Shown: positions 45,358-53,678 of the stretch, in pieces
Position numbering within the stretch: position 1 is the first letter of the stretch
Layout of the letters: each line of letters begins with the position of its first letter
Assembly (NCBI RefSeq): GCF_036322585.1
Contig: NZ_AP024600.1
Location: 5,704,001 to 5,768,000, forward strand
Direction of reading: 5' to 3'
Origin: Luteolibacter sp. LG18
GTDB lineage: Bacteria > Verrucomicrobiota > Verrucomicrobiia > Verrucomicrobiales > Akkermansiaceae
DNA: 64,000 bases
The notes under the pieces: generated by a model
Database searches by the model: none
Told to the model about the DNA's origin: nothing
The model's input: the letters and a program-made list of their open reading frames with translations, nothing else
Translations under genes and position numbers: made by a program

Positions 45358-46476
45358 TCAATCGAGAGCCCGGCGGATGGCTTGGAGATCGGCGACGGTG
45401 CGGGTGAAAACGGCGGCATCGGCCGGGGCCGGCTCCGCAAGCGAGCGATGGGCGCGCTCGCGGCTGATGCCGGCGCGCTCGGCCAGCACCTGGAAAATGT
45501 CCGCGTCCTGGCGTCCGATGCGGACGAGGAGGCGATGAGCCTTTTCGATGATCTCCTCGCGGATCGGACCGAGCATGGTGGCCGCCTTGTCGAGACGCCA
45601 CTGGAAGTCACCGAGGGCCTCGAGGTGGTGATCGTAGCCGCGCATGGGCGAAGGCGCCTCGGCAGCTTCGAGCGGGCCGAAGCGCGGCAGGTTCTTCCAG
45701 AGCCAGAAGGCGAGCACGATCGCACCGCCGAGCACGACCGCCCAGGCCCGGTCCCAAAGCAGCTTCCACAGCGAGAGGGTGGCCGCGCGGACGAAAACGA
45801 TACTGCCCCGCGCCGGAGCCGCATCGGTAAGCGCCTTGAGCAGCTCGGCGTGCTGCTTCTCGTCAATCCAGCGATTTCGGAACAAACGCGCGTCGCAGAC
45901 CACCGTCATCCGCCCCTGGCCCACGACCGCGGTGGCGAACTCACCGGAGGTGGCATTCAGCACCGAGACGTTCCAGCCGGAATCGGCTCCGGTTTCGTAC
46001 TTTTTGCCACGAAACTGGACCGAAACGGGCGGCTTCACCGGGGACTTCGGAGAGGGCGGAATCCACGACGAATCCGACTCGATCGAGAACCCGTGCCAGC
46101 CCAGCAGTTTCTCAAACGCGGGATCGATGTGGGCATTCGAGTAGAGATCCCAATCGCTGGCGGCAGTGGAGTAGTCGACCAGACACACGAGGTGGCCGCC
46201 GTTCCGCATCCAGTTGTCCAGTTGGCGGGCGAAGGTTTCATTGGCGATGACATGCGCCGGCACAAACCAGACGGCTTCATCGGGTTCGGGCGGATGCCAT
46301 GAGGTGATCAGGGACACCTCATGGCCGTAGCTTCCGAGGAAGCGCTCCGCGCCCAGCCAGGGATCGATCTCGGCCGCGCCCTTGTAGCCGCGCTCCTCTT
46401 CATGATACTTCGCGGGCGTGCAGGTGGTGAGAGCGACCGCCATAGCCAGCAGCAGGATCAGGTTCCGCAGGATCAC
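45358..46476 (-). CDS. DUF4350-like membrane protein
   Basis: This 372-residue protein has a lipoprotein-like start (ILRNLILLLAMAVALTTC). A periplasmic alpha/beta domain follows, with LGAERFLGSYGHEVSLITSW, FARQLDNWMRNGGHLVCLVD and TVVCDARLFRNRWID. The second helix is AWAVVLGGAIVLAFWLWK, ahead of a cytoplasmic helical tail. The NWMRNGGHLVCL and RLFRNRWID elements are typical of DUF4350 proteins in MoxR operons. The start is a GTG at 46476 whose last two bases overlap the previous stop (GTGA), implying translational coupling. No enzymatic activity is assigned. Confidence 0.82.
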   Translation of the reverse strand: MILRNLILLLAMAVALTTCTPAKYHEEERGYKGAAEIDPWLGAERFLGSYGHEVSLITSWHPPEPDEAVWFVPAHVIANETFARQLDNWMRNGGHLVCLVDYSTAASDWDLYSNAHIDPAFEKLLGWHGFSIESDSSWIPPSPKSPVKPPVSVQFRGKKYETGADSGWNVSVLNATSGEFATAVVGQGRMTVVCDARLFRNRWIDEKQHAELLKALTDAAPARGSIVFVRAATLSLWKLLWDRAWAVVLGGAIVLAFWLWKNLPRFGPLEAAEAPSPMRGYDHHLEALGDFQWRLDKAATMLGPIREEIIEKAHRLLVRIGRQDADIFQVLAERAGISRERAHRSLAEPAPADAAVFTRTVADLQAIRRALD

Positions 46477-47924
46477 GCGGACCGCCTTTCCACATAGGGC
46501 CATTGGCGGCATAGCGCCTCCACGGCGGAATCCGGCGGCAGGGTCTTGGCATAGGCCAGACCGATCCACACGCCGGTGAGATCCTGGAAATACGCAGGCT
46601 CGGTCGCGCCGCCCGCATCCCGGACCCGGCGCAGGCAATCGCCCTCGGTATCGGATTCGGCGATCTCGACACGGCCCGATTCGATGATGCGGGAAATCGC
46701 ACCGCGGTAGAGCAAGGCGAGGGCCTCCTGGCGACGGCCCGCCATCCAGAGTTTCCACGCGCTGGTCGGGATGTCGTCCGGCAACGAATCACGGGTGACT
46801 TCCATGCCCATGACCACACGGGCGGAGGGGCGGAAATCGCCCCTTGCTCCCGGCAATCCACGGTTCATAAAGACATGCCGGAACGTCCACAGCAGCCACG
46901 CGATCCCGGCGATCAGCGCCGCCACCGCCACACCGGCCACAAGATAGCCGAAGCCACCCACGAGCCCCGCCAGCCAATTCGGCGGGGAGGAGGAAGAGGA
47001 CGAGGAACTCGTCGAGGGATCGGGGTCGCGGACCTTGATCCTGCGGGTTTCGAAATCGGGATGCGATTTTACCTCTCGGATGACCTCGGAGGGCGGGCGC
47101 GGCGCGGCTTGGGCGGGCGCGGGAGAGAAACACAACAAGATCGCCAGCACCGCCGCGGCGGCACCGCCAAGACGGTTGGCCAGGCGCTTGAACGCGAGCT
47201 CCACATCCCAGCCCTCGATCCAACTACGGCTGTTCACGTAGAGACCGAAGCCCCCGCCGGTCACGAACACATCGCACAGCGACACCGAAAGCATGAGGCA
47301 GCCGACGATCATCCAGCAGGACGCAAGCGGCAGCAGGGCCAGGTTGCCCGCGGAAAGAGCCTGCCTCGCTTGGGTGTAGATGCCGTCCTGGCCTTCCGGC
47401 AGCAGCATCTGGAACAAGCCGATGAGCCCGAGCGCCAGCCACACGGCCATGAACGCGCCCCCGGCGGAGAGTCCGAAGGCCACGCTTTCGCCCCGGCGCA
47501 GGAGCAGGCGCGTCCGCTGGCGGCAGGTGGCGCCGCGGAGCCCTTCGAGATCCTCCACGGCCATCGTGATCGGTGCCCACGGCGAGAACCGGGCGAGCAG
47601 GAAGCGGTGAAAAAACCGCCGCCACCAGGCACGGGGAAGCTGGGGCCACACCTGCCGCCACACCGGCTTCTCGCCGAACAGGCGGCGGCTAAGTTCGAAC
47701 AGGACCATGCGGGCCCCGGCGGGCCGCCACCACCAGAACAGGGCCACGAACCACCACGGATGGTTCCGGAGCAGGACGATGCCCACGACGGCGGGCACCA
47801 GCAGGGCCAGCCACCAGATGGACAGGCAGCGCCAGAACGCACGGCGCGCCATGGCGAACCCGAGGTCGACGGCCTCCCAATCGCTGCGGGGCCGGAGCTC
47901 GGCGGTCACATCTTCAAGCCGCAT
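46473..47924 (-). CDS. DUF4129-containing membrane protein with poly-Ser linker
   Basis: This 483-residue protein has several N-terminal helices (about residues 30-75, 150-185 and 195-235). A soluble loop follows with a Pro-Ser-rich linker (DPSTSSSSSSSSPPN), then another helix around 345-370 (GYLVAGVAVAALIAGIAWLL). Its cytoplasmic end carries the DUF4129 pattern (AWKLWMAGRRQEALALLYRG, SDTEGDCLRRV). DUF4129 proteins usually neighbour MoxR and DUF58 and may be linked to transglutaminase-like partners elsewhere. The start MRLEDVTAEL at 47924 follows a GGAGG-like run and overlaps the previous gene by 11 nt. Confidence 0.82.
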   Translation of the reverse strand: MRLEDVTAELRPRSDWEAVDLGFAMARRAFWRCLSIWWLALLVPAVVGIVLLRNHPWWFVALFWWWRPAGARMVLFELSRRLFGEKPVWRQVWPQLPRAWWRRFFHRFLLARFSPWAPITMAVEDLEGLRGATCRQRTRLLLRRGESVAFGLSAGGAFMAVWLALGLIGLFQMLLPEGQDGIYTQARQALSAGNLALLPLASCWMIVGCLMLSVSLCDVFVTGGGFGLYVNSRSWIEGWDVELAFKRLANRLGGAAAAVLAILLCFSPAPAQAAPRPPSEVIREVKSHPDFETRRIKVRDPDPSTSSSSSSSSPPNWLAGLVGGFGYLVAGVAVAALIAGIAWLLWTFRHVFMNRGLPGARGDFRPSARVVMGMEVTRDSLPDDIPTSAWKLWMAGRRQEALALLYRGAISRIIESGRVEIAESDTEGDCLRRVRDAGGATEPAYFQDLTGVWIGLAYAKTLPPDSAVEALCRQWPYVERRSA

Positions 47925-48900
47925 CCCCCGCCCTCCTTCCCGCGAAAAGGAAATACACGATGTGCAGCAGCCACAGCACCGCGCCGACGCTGTATTTCCA
48001 CGCATATGCCGAGCCCGGCAGCCAGGTCAGGGGCTGGGCGGACCAGAAGCCTTCCAGCACCGCGGCGCAGGCGGTCATCACCGCGGCTCCGTAGATCAGT
48101 GGCATGGCCTTCTTGGTCGCCTCCACCAGGGCGCGCACCCGGGGCAAGCGACCGGGCCAGAGAATGGCGAGGCCCATGCGCATGCCCGCCATTCCGGAGA
48201 TCACCATGCCGGTGAGCTCGAACGAGGAATGGCCCGCCACGAACGACCAGAACGCCTGGGGATTGCACACGGCATTGCAGTATCCAGCCGCGGCTCCGAT
48301 GTGCAGGCCGTTGAAGAAGAGATAAAACAAGGTGCCAAGACCGGCGAGGATACCACCGGCGAAAATGCTGAAATCGATGCCGATGTTGTGCTGGATGTAG
48401 AAGCAGAACATCATGAAATCCGAGCCCATGCCCGGCCGGCCTTTGGCGAGCGGGCTATCGCCACCATACATCTCCTCCATCTGGGCCATGCCCTGGCTGC
48501 CGAGGATCGACTGGATCCACGTGAGGTCATGCTTCGCCACCCACACCAGCAGGAGAAAGGGAATCCAGAACACCGCGCTGCACAGCCAGAACAAGCGCCA
48601 CTCCTTCCGCACGGTGGCGGGGAAGGTCACGGCGGCCATGCGCACGACGGACTCCCAGCCATGGCGGCGGGAGCGGTAGATCAGCTTGTAGCCGCGGATC
48701 ACCAGCGCGTTGAGGCGCTCGCCAAGGCGGATGCCATACATGCGCGCCTGGACCAGCGAGTGATCGAGACACAACTCGCGGAACCTCTGCGGCAGACGTT
48801 CCACGCCGCCGATCTCCTGGCCGCGCTCCATGGCATCGACCAGTCGCTCGTATTCCGCCCAGCGGGCGGCATTGCGGTTTTCGAATTCGCCCGAGGTCAT
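47914..48900 (-). CDS. SpoIIM-like (DUF95) membrane protein
   Basis: This 328-residue protein has a cytoplasmic start (MTSGEFENRNAARWAEYERL) and several helices. The stage II sporulation M-type pattern is present: FYIQHNIGIDFSIFAGGILA, then GTLFYLFFNGLHIGAAAGYC, then HSSFELTGMVISGMAGMRMG. The HxxxE motif HSSFELTG is characteristic. Outside sporulating bacteria the family is common in MoxR operons, with unknown function. The ATG overlaps the RDD stop by 4 nt (ATGA). Confidence 0.9.
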   Translation of the reverse strand: MTSGEFENRNAARWAEYERLVDAMERGQEIGGVERLPQRFRELCLDHSLVQARMYGIRLGERLNALVIRGYKLIYRSRRHGWESVVRMAAVTFPATVRKEWRLFWLCSAVFWIPFLLLVWVAKHDLTWIQSILGSQGMAQMEEMYGGDSPLAKGRPGMGSDFMMFCFYIQHNIGIDFSIFAGGILAGLGTLFYLFFNGLHIGAAAGYCNAVCNPQAFWSFVAGHSSFELTGMVISGMAGMRMGLAILWPGRLPRVRALVEATKKAMPLIYGAAVMTACAAVLEGFWSAQPLTWLPGSAYAWKYSVGAVLWLLHIVYFLFAGRRAGDAA

Positions 48901-49649
48901 CGTTGGTCGCGTTTTTCCTGAAGCCAGTGGGCCATCGCCATCAGGCGGCCCACGCCGAGCGGACCTTTTCCGCCGCTGAGTTCGGAAGCGTGGTCCGCGA
49001 TCTCGATCCGGCGCGCCTCGGACCACAGGCCGGCGCGGTCCCGGAAGATGGCGAGGGCGCGGACCTCATCGGCAGTGAGCAGCACGGGAGGCCGCACCGA
49101 GGCCATCGGCGGCGGAGCGGCGACCACCGGCTCGGGCGGGATGCGGTCGTAGACCACCACCGTCCCGGCGGCGAGATCGCCGAGGCGTTGGAAGCGTTTC
49201 GTGGCCAGACAACTGGCGAGCCCGAAACCATAGGTGACAAACGGAACGCCGGGAAAGGGCGCGGGGATGCAATCCACAAACCGGAGGAAATTCCGGATGA
49301 TCGCCTGACCGACCGTGATGGGAGCCCCGGAAGTCTGCACCACGCGGAGTCCCATCGCCCGTTTGCCCGGGGTGGCACCGCGTTTCCCGGCCTCGAAAAT
49401 CACCGGATACCACCACTGGAGCACGAACCAGAACAGGAGCCAAAGCCCACCGGCCACACTACCACCGATCGCCATGCCGGCGATGCCGAGCACGATCGCG
49501 ACCACGACGACACATCCGACCTGGATGAGGAGATCGACGAAGAAGGCCCCGGCACGCAGGAACGGCCCGGCAATGCGAAGACGTATCTCCACCCCCTCGG
49601 CCAGTTCCACCGATTGCAGGGTATCGAGTCTCTCCTCCGTCACTTCCAT
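48897..49649 (-). CDS. RDD-family membrane protein
   Basis: This protein of about 250 residues is first in the operon. It has the RDD core: RAGAFFVDLLIQVGCVVVV, WWYPVIFEAGKRGATPGKRA (second RDD-type motif), and RFVDCIPAPFPGVPFVTYGF. Helices lie at about residues 25-85 and 125-165; the C-terminal 80 residues are cytoplasmic. The chosen ATG at 49649 (MEVTEERLDTL) is the first ATG; a GTG at 49682 would add 11 residues. No promoter is clear in the 77 nt before nadK. Confidence 0.87.
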   Translation of the reverse strand: MEVTEERLDTLQSVELAEGVEIRLRIAGPFLRAGAFFVDLLIQVGCVVVVAIVLGIAGMAIGGSVAGGLWLLFWFVLQWWYPVIFEAGKRGATPGKRAMGLRVVQTSGAPITVGQAIIRNFLRFVDCIPAPFPGVPFVTYGFGLASCLATKRFQRLGDLAAGTVVVYDRIPPEPVVAAPPPMASVRPPVLLTADEVRALAIFRDRAGLWSEARRIEIADHASELSGGKGPLGVGRLMAMAHWLQEKRDQR

Positions 49650-49726
49650 CAACGCTGCCAAGTTAGAGGCTGGGCCCTCCACGTAAAGCGTCTTTCCATG
49701 CCGCTCCGGGTCATGGAATCAGGCGC

Positions 49727-50626
49727 TCAAACCCCGGCCCACTTCAGTTTCTGGCGCAGGGCCTCGTAGAACGAGCGGCCCTCCAGCCTCAGCAGGTGGA
49801 ACCCGTGGGGGGCCTTCCGGACGATGATCCGGGTGCCGGTGGAGATCTGCACGGTTTCCCGGCCATCCACGGTGAACAGCATCGGCCCCTCTTCTTTCCG
49901 TTCCGGCGAGAGCACGATCTCGACCTCGTCGGAAAGCACCAGCGAGCGCTGGCTGAGGCTGTGGGGACAGATCGGGGTGATCAGGAACACCTTCGCGGCG
50001 GGCTCGATGAGCGGACCACCGGCCGAAAGCGAGTAGGCCGTCGAGCCAGTCGGGGTGGCGACGATCAGGCCGTCCGCGCGGTAGTGGTTGAGCACCTCGC
50101 CATCGACACTGGCGAGCAGCGAGACCAGACGACCCGTCTGGCCGCGGGCGAGGGTGATTTCATTGAGCGCGTAGAACGGGTCCATCGGCTCACCGTTGTC
50201 ACACACGCGGGCTTCGAGCAGGGTGCGGCGACTGGTGCGGTATTTTCCGGTGGCCAGGGAGGAGGCGAAAAGCTCGAGCTCGTCATCGGTACAGCTCGTC
50301 AGGAACCCGAGGGTGCCGATGTTGATGCCGGCGACGGGTTTTTCGAACACGCCGAGGCGGGCCACCGCGTGGAGCATGGTACCATCGCCGCCGAGCACCG
50401 CGGCAAAATCGACTTCCTTCTGGAAATCGCGTCCGGCCACCCCGCCGGGCTCGCCGACCCACTCGGCGGTCACGGCCTCGAGCACCGATTCAATGCCGTG
50501 GCGGGCCAATGCTTCGCGCAATTCTCCGATCACCCTGCGGGCATCGGACTTCTGGGGATTGGCAAGGATGCCGACTTTCACCGCGGGAAGGCTAACAGGA
50601 GCGGAGCCCCGCGGCAAACGAATCAT
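49727..50626 (-). CDS. nadK: NAD kinase
   Basis: This 299-residue enzyme phosphorylates NAD to NADP. It has the nucleotide motif GGDGTML at about residues 79-85, the NE motif (ALNEITLARG), and the DGLIVATPTGSTAYSLSAGG loop. The start MIRLPRGSAPVSL at 50626 gives a slightly long N-terminus; a downstream GTG at VKVGILANP would give the commonest family start. It is on the same strand as the LamG gene upstream (28 nt), so co-transcription with the sigma/LamG pair is possible but not required. Confidence 0.95.
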   Translation of the reverse strand: MIRLPRGSAPVSLPAVKVGILANPQKSDARRVIGELREALARHGIESVLEAVTAEWVGEPGGVAGRDFQKEVDFAAVLGGDGTMLHAVARLGVFEKPVAGINIGTLGFLTSCTDDELELFASSLATGKYRTSRRTLLEARVCDNGEPMDPFYALNEITLARGQTGRLVSLLASVDGEVLNHYRADGLIVATPTGSTAYSLSAGGPLIEPAAKVFLITPICPHSLSQRSLVLSDEVEIVLSPERKEEGPMLFTVDGRETVQISTGTRIIVRKAPHGFHLLRLEGRSFYEALRQKLKWAGV

Positions 50627-50654
50627 CCGCGTCCCCGAAAGGCCGTTCGGAAGG

Positions 50655-52190
50655 TCATTTCCGCGGGGTTTCGTCGCGGTTTTGGCCGAGAATCGCTTCT
50701 TCCGGCAGGACCCCGGCGTAGATCCGGACATCCTCGATCCAGCCGTTGAAACTACGGGAGGGCCAATCCTCACGGAAATAGCCGATGGCCAGCGGCTGGC
50801 CATTGGCCCCGGTGGCGGTTTCCGGTTCACGGGACTGGCCGCCCGGAGATTGGAAATCCTGGTAGCGGATGGCGGTCGACGCCCCGTCGACATGGATGCT
50901 GACGTCCGGATGACCGTCGGCTTTCATGCGCCCGGTGTAGGTCATGGCGCAGTGGTGCCACTGCCCGTCATTGACCGCCACGGCGGAGTCATAGCCATGC
51001 CAGCCGAAGGAAATGCGGGGGTAGGCCGGCATGCCGGGGCGCTCTTGGGCGAGGAGGATCTTCCACTTTCCGTTCGGCACCTTCGGATTGCCCCAGCCGA
51101 GGATCGCGGGGAGCTGGGACAAGTTGGCGGAAGGATCGGCCTTCAGCCAGAAGGTGACGGTGCGCGGGGCATTTCCGGCGATGGCGGGCCAATTGGTCTG
51201 CACACGGTCCTGGTGGCCTTGGAAGCGCAGGGCGCTTCCCGCATGGCCGGGCACCACCAGCGGCGGATCGCCCTGCGGCACCAGACTCGCGGAAATATCC
51301 GCGATCTCCGGATGATCCCCCGTCACCTTGACCGCTCCACCGGAAGCGGCGGCGAAGTCGAAACGGACCATCGGCAGGCTGTCCGGCAGCACCCGCGGAA
51401 AATGATCGGGTCGCGATGGAATGGAGGCGAGCAGGCCGGTGGAGCCGATCGTGCGGGCCTCGCCGCCATGCAGGATCACCTGATCCGCAGACCGTTTCCG
51501 GTTCCTCACCTCCACCGTGCCGGAGAACACGTGGACCTCGTCCATGGCATCCGGATCGGAAACGACGCCGAAATCGGTGCCCATGTCCACCGCCTCAAGC
51601 TCCGGGGTATTCACGCGGAAGCCGTGGTCCTTCGGCGCGACGAGGCACCAGATGACCCCGCGTTCCAGATTCAACTCGCCCTTCTTCACGAGGGTCAGCT
51701 CGGCGGGCCCTTGCACCAGGGCCTTGGTGCCATTGGGAAAGGTGAGCTCGGCATTCCCTTGGGCGAGGCTGAGACGGGAGCCGGGCACCATCCGGCCATC
51801 GGACTGGTCCGCGCCGGTTGGATCCCGAAGCGACGACAGCGTGTAGGGTGAAAGTTTCACGGTGGCGCTGGAGGCACCGCCGGAACCGACGATCGAGCGG
51901 AACACCAGCAACTGGGCCACGATCACGATCCCCGCGGCGATGGCAGCGATCCGCCAGGTGCGCCAACGCTCCTTCCGCAACCGCCAGGCGGTGACCAAAC
52001 GGTGGTCGGGGCCGGGCTGCGGCCGGGCGAGGCGGAACTCCAGAGCCTGCTGCAAACCGGCATAGGAAAGATACAGGCGGCGCGCCTGCGGATCGTGCTT
52101 CAGGATCTCCTGAAGCTCGCGGGCCCGCTCTTCCTCCAACGTGCCGTCGAGCAAACGCTGGATCGCCTCTTCAAGTTCCCGCGATTTCAC
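50655..52190 (-). CDS. FecR-LamG transmembrane protein paired with an ECF sigma factor
   Basis: This 511-residue protein has a cytoplasmic helical start (SRELEEAIQRLLDGTLEEER), a likely anti-sigma region, then one transmembrane helix (IAAIAAGIVIVAQLLVF, about residues 80-96). A FecR-type sheet domain follows (GNAELTFPNGTKALVQGPAE, DMGTDFGVV, HVFSGTVEVR). The C-terminal third is a LamG/concanavalin-like domain (ALRFQGHQDRV, VTFWLKADPS, GQWHHCAMTYTG, GWIEDVRIYAG). The start is a GTG at 52190 overlapping the sigma-factor stop (GTGA). The arrangement suggests a sensor that holds the sigma factor and reads a ligand outside, possibly a glycan; that role is inferred. Confidence 0.88.
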   Translation of the reverse strand: MKSRELEEAIQRLLDGTLEEERARELQEILKHDPQARRLYLSYAGLQQALEFRLARPQPGPDHRLVTAWRLRKERWRTWRIAAIAAGIVIVAQLLVFRSIVGSGGASSATVKLSPYTLSSLRDPTGADQSDGRMVPGSRLSLAQGNAELTFPNGTKALVQGPAELTLVKKGELNLERGVIWCLVAPKDHGFRVNTPELEAVDMGTDFGVVSDPDAMDEVHVFSGTVEVRNRKRSADQVILHGGEARTIGSTGLLASIPSRPDHFPRVLPDSLPMVRFDFAAASGGAVKVTGDHPEIADISASLVPQGDPPLVVPGHAGSALRFQGHQDRVQTNWPAIAGNAPRTVTFWLKADPSANLSQLPAILGWGNPKVPNGKWKILLAQERPGMPAYPRISFGWHGYDSAVAVNDGQWHHCAMTYTGRMKADGHPDVSIHVDGASTAIRYQDFQSPGGQSREPETATGANGQPLAIGYFREDWPSRSFNGWIEDVRIYAGVLPEEAILGQNRDETPRK

Positions 52191-52744
52191 GGATGCACCC
52201 CTTTCTCCACGAGCGTCTCCTCGATGCAGCGGCGCAACAAGGACCGCAGCCGGAACAAGGTCACGGAGAGGCCGGACACGCTGCGTTTGTGGGCGGCCGC
52301 GTATTCCAGGAGGCTCTTGCCGTTCTGATAGCGGTGCTCCAGCAACTGCCGGTCCTCCGGACGCACCTTCGACAGGCAATGCTCCAAGGCCTCCAAGCGC
52401 GAGAACGCTGGCACGATGGCCGACGACGCATCCTCGGCGAGGCGTTCCAGAACCTCCTCATCGAACACGAACAACGGCCTGCGGCTCATCGATTTCAAAT
52501 GCCCCTTCACCTCGAACCGGGCCACGGTGAAGGCCCAGGCCCGGAAATTGGTGCCGGGCTCGAAGGTTTCCCGCTTCGCCCAGAGTACGACATTGGTCTT
52601 CTGCAGGACATCGGCCACGTCCGGGTGACCGGGCATCAGCGCCAGCAGGAAGGTCCACAGCTCCGCCTGGAGATTCGTCAGCAACGCGACGAACTCCTCC
52701 GAGGGAACCGGATGGCAGGAATCGGTGTCAGTCACAGGGGCCAT
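52187..52744 (-). CDS. ECF RNA polymerase sigma factor
   Basis: This 185-residue sigma-70-family factor has region 2 (LLALMPGHPDVADVLQKTNV, TFEPGTNFRAWAFTVARFEV) and region 4 (LEHRYQNGKSLLEYAAAHK, then SVSGLSVTLFRLRSLLRRCI). The pattern matches the Rhodopirellula/Verrucomicrobium-type ECF family. It is the first gene of a pair with the FecR-LamG gene, joined by a GTGA overlap. A divergent PEP-CTERM gene starts 174 nt away and is a plausible target, but no -35/-10 element could be recognised. Confidence 0.92.
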   Translation of the reverse strand: MAPVTDTDSCHPVPSEEFVALLTNLQAELWTFLLALMPGHPDVADVLQKTNVVLWAKRETFEPGTNFRAWAFTVARFEVKGHLKSMSRRPLFVFDEEVLERLAEDASSAIVPAFSRLEALEHCLSKVRPEDRQLLEHRYQNGKSLLEYAAAHKRSVSGLSVTLFRLRSLLRRCIEETLVEKGVHP

Positions 52745-52918
52745 CGTTCTTCACGACCGGAAAGCCCCGGATCTTAACCTGAAATCCGGAAAAAAGTCCG
52801 CTCCACCGCGAAAAATTTCCACACCGGGATTCCACGTTAAGGAACCGGTGGCGGCGGCTGTGTTCATGGACGCCCCGCAGCAGAAGAGCGGGCGCTTCCC
52901 CCGCATTGCAAAAACACC

Positions 52919-53608
52919 ATGAACATCCATTCCTTGATCGTCACCGGCCTGCTGGCCGCGGCCTCCACCGTCCACGGCGCGACCGTGCTGGTCGACTTCG
53001 CTTCTGTCGGAGGTTCCTCCCCGACCTTCCCCACCGGGGATACCAACGGCAACGCCTGGACCACCATCTCCGCGGCGGGTACCGCCGCCAATCTGGTGGA
53101 CACCACGAACGCTGGCAGCGGCATTTCGCTCAACGTCACCTTCTCCCCCACCTCCACCGGCTTCGGGGGCGCGGCGTTCAACAACACCGACCCCGGCACC
53201 ACGGTTCCGGGCCTGCTCAACCAAGGGTTCGCGACCGGCGATGGCGTCTTCGCCAACAACGGCACCACCGGCTTCGTGACCCTGTCCCTCACCGGGCTGG
53301 CCGCGAACTCCTCCTACGCGATCACCGTCTACGGCGGACGCAACACCTCGTGGACGAGCGGCAGCGCGGCGATCCAGTCCGGCGACGGGACGAGCACCTT
53401 GGGCACCTACGGCAACCGCCAGAGCCTCACTTTCACCATCCTCGCGGACAATACCGGTGCCGCCTCCTTCCGGTTCACCGAGCAGGGCGGCACCAACACC
53501 GCGGACTCCGCCACGCTCAATGCGATGAGCATCACGGCGGTGCCGGAACCGTCCGCCGCATTGCTCGGTTCCCTGGCCGTCCTGGGCCTGTTGCGCCGTC
53601 GTCGTTGA
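52919..53608 (+). CDS. PEP-CTERM exported protein
   Basis: This 229-residue protein has a signal peptide (MNIHSLIVTGLLAAASTVHG) and a C-terminal sorting signal (VPEPSAALLGSLAVLGLL followed by RRRR). The body is beta-rich with a typical TLSLTGLAANSSYAITVYGG strand pair and FTILADNTGAASFRFTE. The same type of module is found at the N-terminus of the next gene's sulfatase and in the DUF1800 protein at the right end. It is divergent from the ECF sigma factor. Exosortase would cleave after the signal; no exosortase is in the window. Confidence 0.88.
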   Translation: MNIHSLIVTGLLAAASTVHGATVLVDFASVGGSSPTFPTGDTNGNAWTTISAAGTAANLVDTTNAGSGISLNVTFSPTSTGFGGAAFNNTDPGTTVPGLLNQGFATGDGVFANNGTTGFVTLSLTGLAANSSYAITVYGGRNTSWTSGSAAIQSGDGTSTLGTYGNRQSLTFTILADNTGAASFRFTEQGGTNTADSATLNAMSITAVPEPSAALLGSLAVLGLLRRRR

Positions 53609-53678
53609 TCCCGACACCCACCACTTCCGCGGCGGAGAGCATCGGGCTTTCCGCCGTGTCCTTTTTCCGATCACCACC

